This document shows positions 59,551-64,000 of a stretch of 64,000 nucleotides of DNA, one piece after another. Source of the stretch: Topomyia yanbarensis (taxonomy: Eukaryota; Arthropoda; Insecta; Diptera; Culicidae); assembly GCF_030247195.1 (NCBI RefSeq), contig NC_080671.1:100613845-100677844 (forward strand). The letters run 5' to 3'. The position numbers were made by a program, and so were the translations under genes. The notes beneath the pieces were generated by a model. The model worked only from the letters and a program-made list of their open reading frames with translations, was not told where the DNA came from and ran no database searches. Position 1 is the stretch's first letter. Every line of letters starts with the position of its first letter.

Positions 59551-60711
59551 TTGACTCGCATAAGGTTTCTGGATTTTAACAGGGGCGTAGTTGATGGTTT
59601 ACGGAGAGGGGTCACACCCCCCCCCCCTCTACTGTTCACTCCTCTCCCTTAAAAATCTCCTTAAATAACCCCTCAGACCACACCCCCATCCAGCCCTCAT
59701 ACCCCTCCCTTTCAACCCCATCATCTTTAAACCACCACTATATCACAAAGCATACCAAATTAAGCTGGGGAGTCGTTCGTTCATGGGACTTTCGCCCTCC
59801 TTACACACCCACCCCCGCATGACAAACTGAGTTAGCAAGCAGATAACATTGATCTAATTATTATTATTTCCTCTTTAGGACCCGGAGAGAACTCACAACT
59901 TTCTCGCTGATTTTAACGTTGAATCAGTGCATTCAAGGCTAACAAATGCTTAATACGATGCAAATCATGCCTGGTTCTAACCAGAATATTTTTTATGTAA
60001 ATTCTCGTAAGAAAATGTTCTTTTTCTTAAAATTATTACAAAGTTTGAGGGAAAGATGGTATGATGCAACGAACCGACAAAACGGCATGAGTGAGGAGAG
60101 AAGTGTTAAAATCATTCAAAAAAGCTGCTAAATGAATTTTCTCGCAAGGTTGAAGATATTATTCGTTTTTATGCTAAATATAAGAATATTAGCCGAATTT
60201 TCTCTGTAATAATTATTTGATACCCTATCAACCCAGCGTATGAAATTTCATATGCTAGTTTTTTCGCACCAAAACATTCCAAACAGGTTATTTTATTTTT
60301 CCCATACTTAATCCGGCATAATATGAGAGCTCACGAAGCGGATTAGCGGGTCTGACAGTGCAAAATTTAAAAAAAATCAGATTGTTATTTTTGCATATTT
60401 TGGATCCCTAAGATAAGAAAAATATGCCCAAGAAAGGATTTACTCGAATTCAACTTGTTTCGACTGCTAGAGCCCATCAAACTACCAACTATCAATTTTC
60501 ATATGAGGGTGACAAAATCGGGGGCTGATAAAATCGGGTCTTTAGTGTATTTAATATATAAGATTTAACATTTAATATTTTATATTTTTTATTTTATATT
60601 TAATTTTTATTGTTGAATATTTAACGTTTGATATTTAATATATAAAATGTAATATTCAATGTTTAATATTCATACTCAATGCGTGATATTTAGTATTTCT
60701 AGAGAAAATTT
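59551..60711. other. Spacer with C-rich tract and short repeats
   Basis: C-rich block with CCCC and ACCCC words (59610-59830), a diverged ATGAAATTTCAT palindrome at 60236-60255, and repeated TTTAATATT words at 60540-60700. No gene. Confidence 0.45.
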
Positions 60712-60950
60712 AGAATAGGACGTAAGTAATAATGAGAGATTCTCTTTGGGGTCATTCTCTTCTGTTCATTACTCGGCTATTTCAACATTTACTACTCTAC
60801 TCTTTGCATAATATTCTAGTAAAAACCGTCGACTTTCGATATGTACTGGAAAATTAGTGTAAAGTGTTGTAATGACGTCGTAATAAACGAAAGAGAAAGT
60901 AAACAAAGAGAGGCTCTCAATGTTACTTACGTCCTATTGAAAATTTTCTC
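60712..60950. mobile_element. 239-bp MITE, short form of the 53299-55454 element
   Basis: GAGAAAATTTAGAATAGGAC at the left and GTCCTATTGAAAATTTTCTC at the right are inverted repeats. The internal flanks match both sides of the long element. Non-autonomous. Confidence 0.75.
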
Positions 60951-62235
60951 TAGATTTAATGATCAATGTTTTATATTTGATATACAATACTCAATGATTA
61001 TGAATGCACTACTAGACACGTCACATAAATGCGCGCATCACATAGCAACGCTTGAGAACTTCGCGATAATACAAACTCGGTCGCAAACGTGATCATTCAC
61101 GCATACCGACACCCACCGTCTAGCATATAAAAAGCAGCCTGGTGATTAAGTAAACGTGCTATAGCATATACGGTATTCTTGAAGTACAGCCGTTGTTGAT
61201 CCGATTGGTTGACGATTCGTTTGACCTTCGGTTTCGTTAAGTGACCAATTTAGTTATAAAATATAATCCAGTGATTTGGAATGACGATTCAGACCATGAA
61301 ACACTTCCCCGGGATTCCTTAAACTTTTTCTCTAGCCTTTTCTAGTGTTTCATGCAATAATAATTACCACGAATTAGGCCATTACAAATCTTTTTTAAAA
61401 ATTATGTCCAAGTACAAATTTTTTTCTGAAGGGGGGGGCAAACAAAAAATAAATATTTATTTTAATAAAAACAATTTTTTTTTCTTTTTGCATTTTCTTT
61501 CGATTGTTCTCATGGACGTTTCCGCAGGGTGATTTCGTATAGCGGGGTTGAGCTATTTGTTTTACTAGAAAAATTCAAGCAAACATTACTGAATCAATCA
61601 AAAGTTCACATAGGAAAGGGATGCTAAAGTTTTCGTTTTAAATAATTTTCCGAACAGTGCAATTTCTAAATTCCCAAAAAGAGCTTGAAAGTTCTCTAAG
61701 AACTTAAAAAACATTTAAGAGTACATTAAGGTATTAACTTTTGGTTGCTTGAATAGTTTTCGTTCCGTTGTGGCGGCACATGGACCGACTGTACACACAA
61801 GGCATGGAAATCGGTCAAAGGTGAACCTGCTTGATAACAATGTACAGAAACAGGATTGCAACATTTCACTTATGGACTTTTGGAAAACATTCTGAAATGA
61901 ATCCAAAGGTAAAGTGTGCGTCAATGGAATTATTTATCTCAGATATGGTTTTCTATGATATTTTTTCTATTGCGTATTTCATATACAGTAGCCTGGCGGA
62001 CGTACATCCTGTGCATACTATACTTTTTCGAACTCTAGTGGAAACATCAGCTTTGGTTTATCGCTTGTGCTTGAAGACTTGTAGATTTGTTTGTTTGGTA
62101 CATGATAGTAATTCGGCTCGGTTCCGTGTACATCTTCGAAATCTTTGCATTTTTCTCCATCTTGTTGCGCAGTAGGTAGCCATATCAGAGAAATTCATTT
62201 ACGGATTTATGAAATGTATAGCAATCATCAGTTCA
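60951..62235. other. Spacer with a promoter-like segment and a MITE end
   Basis: 61124-61135 reads CATATAAAAAGC, a TATA-like word, followed about 30 bp later by possible start sites and then no long frame. 61680-61755 holds the same CAAGCAACCA-type end as 56840-56937. The plus-strand frame 61831-62175 has no recognised domain. Confidence 0.35.
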
Positions 62236-62375
62236 TTTTTTGCCTTTTTCATATAAGGAAGACTGTGCAATCACTCTGAAACTCGACTTTTTAAGCTACA
62301 CCCGGAGTGTCGAGTGTCATATACCACTAGATTCAGTTCGTCGATATCTGAAAATGTCGACTGCATCGAAGCGTT
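62236..62375 (+). repeat. (ACAY)n-core repeat, 5' fragment
   Basis: Starts TTTTGCCTTTTTCATATAAG, then GTGCAATCACTCTGAAAC, GTCGAGTGTCATATACC and TTCAGTTCGTCGATATCTG. No microsatellite core remains. Confidence 0.65.
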
Positions 62376-62910
62376 ATATCGTGGGGAGGCTGATTCAGTC
62401 TTAAGACAAAATGATACATTAGAGCGGTTTAGCTCCGAACACATATCCGGCTAATCGCAGTGGTGAACTTCCGTTAGCCATTTGGCTCTCGTTTCTGTGA
62501 ACCATTTAGTTCCTGTTTTCGCGAGCCATCTCAATTCCTCGTCGGAAGTTCTCCTGATACCGATGGCTTTTGCGCGAGTCATTTAGCTCCCAGTTTTGTC
62601 GCAATCTACTCGCATAGTATATAAATCCTACTCAAAGGGCCAACCAGTACTTGGCGAGGGCGGTTCGGCGATACTGGATGGAGCGTAGCTTCTAGTTCGC
62701 TGCTTCCAGTTCGTTGAAAACTCGACGACCCACCGCTGGTGCTTCACTCGACCTACTCGATCTTGTCCCTGACGGTGAAACTAGTCTGTTCACATGCTTC
62801 GGTCCAGCGATTTCCGCTGGTTCGTGGTGCCCAGTACACTGGCGCCTCAAGCAAAGCTGTGGTTACTCTCACAGCCTTCCCCTTAACATAATCGTCGTGA
62901 CTTTAAAAGT
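62376..62910. other. Spacer, possibly R1-clade 3' sequence
   Basis: Higher G+C than the flanks and next to the RT remnant. It may be its worn C-terminal part, but no motif is readable. Confidence 0.3.
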
Positions 62911-63691
62911 TCAAGTCGATGATATATTTTTCGACCGCGCTGTCTTTCGGCTGCTAGTCATCACCAACTCTGTTTTATGATGGGCAATCGTCTCCGTGTC
63001 GAGTGTCTCCTCTTCTAGCGATTGTCCGATTACTTGGAACACCACATCATCCGTGAAGCCGAAAATCGTTATGTCTCTGGGAAGGTTCAGCTTCAGTACT
63101 CCATTGTACACTGCGTTCCACAGCGTCGAGTCGAGGAACGTCAGTTGTAGTTGTGATTCCCCCTTGTCTGTCTCGTAGATCAGTGTTCGGTACTGAAAGT
63201 AGCACTATAATATCCTGCAGAGTTACTCATGCTGTACAGCGAATGGGCGATTGCTTCCCAGCTAGTACTATTGAAGCATTCTTCACGCCTAAGGGAACCA
63301 CCACGCCAAAACGATATCCTTATCTCTGCTGTCTCCAGAGTCCCCACAACCGTTTGGATGGATTTCACTGTAGACCTGCCTATAAGGAAGCCGAATTACA
63401 TGAGATGCCGTTCTCACGGTCCGCGTACTTCGTTAGCTTGTTCAGGATTACTTAATCTCTCTAACATTACCAGGGATATATTGACTACGCTGAAAGATTT
63501 CCATGTTGTCCCGGCATCGGAAGCAACATCAGCTTTTGTCGCTTCCAATTATCGGATCGTTTTGAACATATCCGGACTCTCATGTATCGCTCCACTTTTA
63601 TGGCTTTCGCCATCTCGATAAGCTGTTTGTTGGTAAATCGATCTTCATCTTTGTGATCATCCTCCTCACTGTACGGCGAAAATAGATTCAT
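62911..63691 (-). pseudogene. R1-clade LINE reverse transcriptase, heavily decayed
   Basis: Minus-strand pieces align by eye with the intact R1-clade ORF2 at 39839-42834: RFTNKQLIEMAKAIK, LMLLPMPG (for LVLLPKPG), STVKSIQTVVGTLE (for STVDAIRIVLESAE), FNSTSWEAIAHSLYSM (for FNSASWEAIAAALHRM), MYNGVLKLNLPRDITI and GFTDDVVFQVIG (for GFADDVSLTVMG, Ala to Thr in the catalytic word), then AHHKTELV. Frame changes separate every block and the GVPQGS motif is lost. Same clade, older copy. Confidence 0.82.
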
Positions 63692-63898
63692 GTTGTGGGG
63701 AAAACCTTTCGATGGTGACCTCCATCTTTTCCGGGCACCTTTCAGGTGGTGCAGCTGAGCCTTTTATTTTTGTTATGCCAACTTTGTAGGTCTTTCCTAA
63801 GGAAATTCGCGTTGGCTTTGTGGCAAGGCTTTCTTGTACAGCTTGACTGCTTTGTTGAGAGCGGTTCTTGCAGCTCGCTTCCCTCGAGCTTTCTGACT

Positions 63899-64000
63899 CT
63901 TTTTAATTTTAAATATATTTTACACAGCTCAATGCGTTAGCACAACGGAGCCGTGGAGCGCACATTGGGGGTCATTTGGTCCGTCTTCTCTCGCGTTTTC
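63899..64000 (-). mobile_element. LINE 3'-tail sequence like that in the TXNL1 remnant (cut by window end)
   Basis: ACACAGCTCAATGCGTTAGC, CGGAGCCGTGGA and GGGGTCATTT recur in the same order as in 1270-1480. The minus-strand end is A-rich. Continues beyond the window. Confidence 0.6.

Noticed and set aside
61100..61330. Host gene promoter
   Set aside because: A TATA-like word is present, but no coding exon follows within reach and solo-LTR origin is equally likely.

Overview
This window looks like eukaryotic, repeat-rich nuclear DNA from an insect, most likely a culicine (Aedes-like) mosquito. The grounds are the dense mix of BEL/Pao, R1-clade, CR1/L2-like, Jockey-like and RTE-like retroelements, hAT, piggyBac and Harbinger DNA-transposon traces, a tRNA-derived SINE, very long microsatellites and A+T-rich unique spacer. 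The species call is inference; no single-copy marker fixes it. I see no complete, intact host gene.

Layout. 0-9.7 kb: a broken thioredoxin-like (TXNL1-type) gene on the minus strand, split by a short LINE tail; a TTCGT-rich tandem array; one plausible first exon of a secreted protein; two inverted copies of a tRNA-derived SINE, one inside a foldback element; a (CT)n tract; an RTE-like reverse transcriptase (RT) fragment. 9.7-18.3 kb: a full-length BEL/Pao LTR retrotransposon with 529-bp LTRs, a 5-bp target duplication, a PHD-finger gag, protease, RT/RNase H and integrase, broken by point lesions and a 1.6-kb insert. 18.3-28.4 kb: a 9-bp minisatellite, a MITE, an RT remnant, an unidentified gene remnant, a 191-bp satellite and a PIG-W (GWT1) remnant. 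28.4-33.0 kb: a degenerate Jockey-like LINE (minus strand) carrying a hAT-type MITE and a (TA)n tract inside its endonuclease. 33.3-33.9 kb: a Harbinger transposase remnant beside a 34-bp perfect palindrome.

35-52 kb: a dispersed repeat family that carries an (ACAY)n core. One copy has an 830-bp (ACAT)n tract, into which a nearly intact R1-clade LINE (37729-43992) is inserted. Next comes a CR1/L2-like LINE (minus strand), split by a 2.2-kb hAT element with an 8-bp duplication. 53-58 kb: a DEAD-box helicase (DDX19/Dbp80-type) pseudogene invaded by a 2.2-kb element that itself contains a piggyBac-type MITE. 58-64 kb: hairpin MITEs, more copies of the (ACAY)n family, a decayed R1-clade RT and a LINE tail like the one in the TXNL1 remnant.

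How it fits together: the region is a nested graveyard. Insertion order can be read directly from target-site duplications: hAT into LINE (twice), LINE into microsatellite, LTR-like insert into BEL, LINE tail into TXNL1, piggyBac MITE into a larger element. Three decayed host-type genes lie among them, which suggests low constraint or low recombination. The best candidates for something new are the microsatellite-targeting LINE with 3' repeats copied from its own ORF2 end, the 191-bp satellite with alternating monomer types, and several long perfect or near-perfect inverted repeats.
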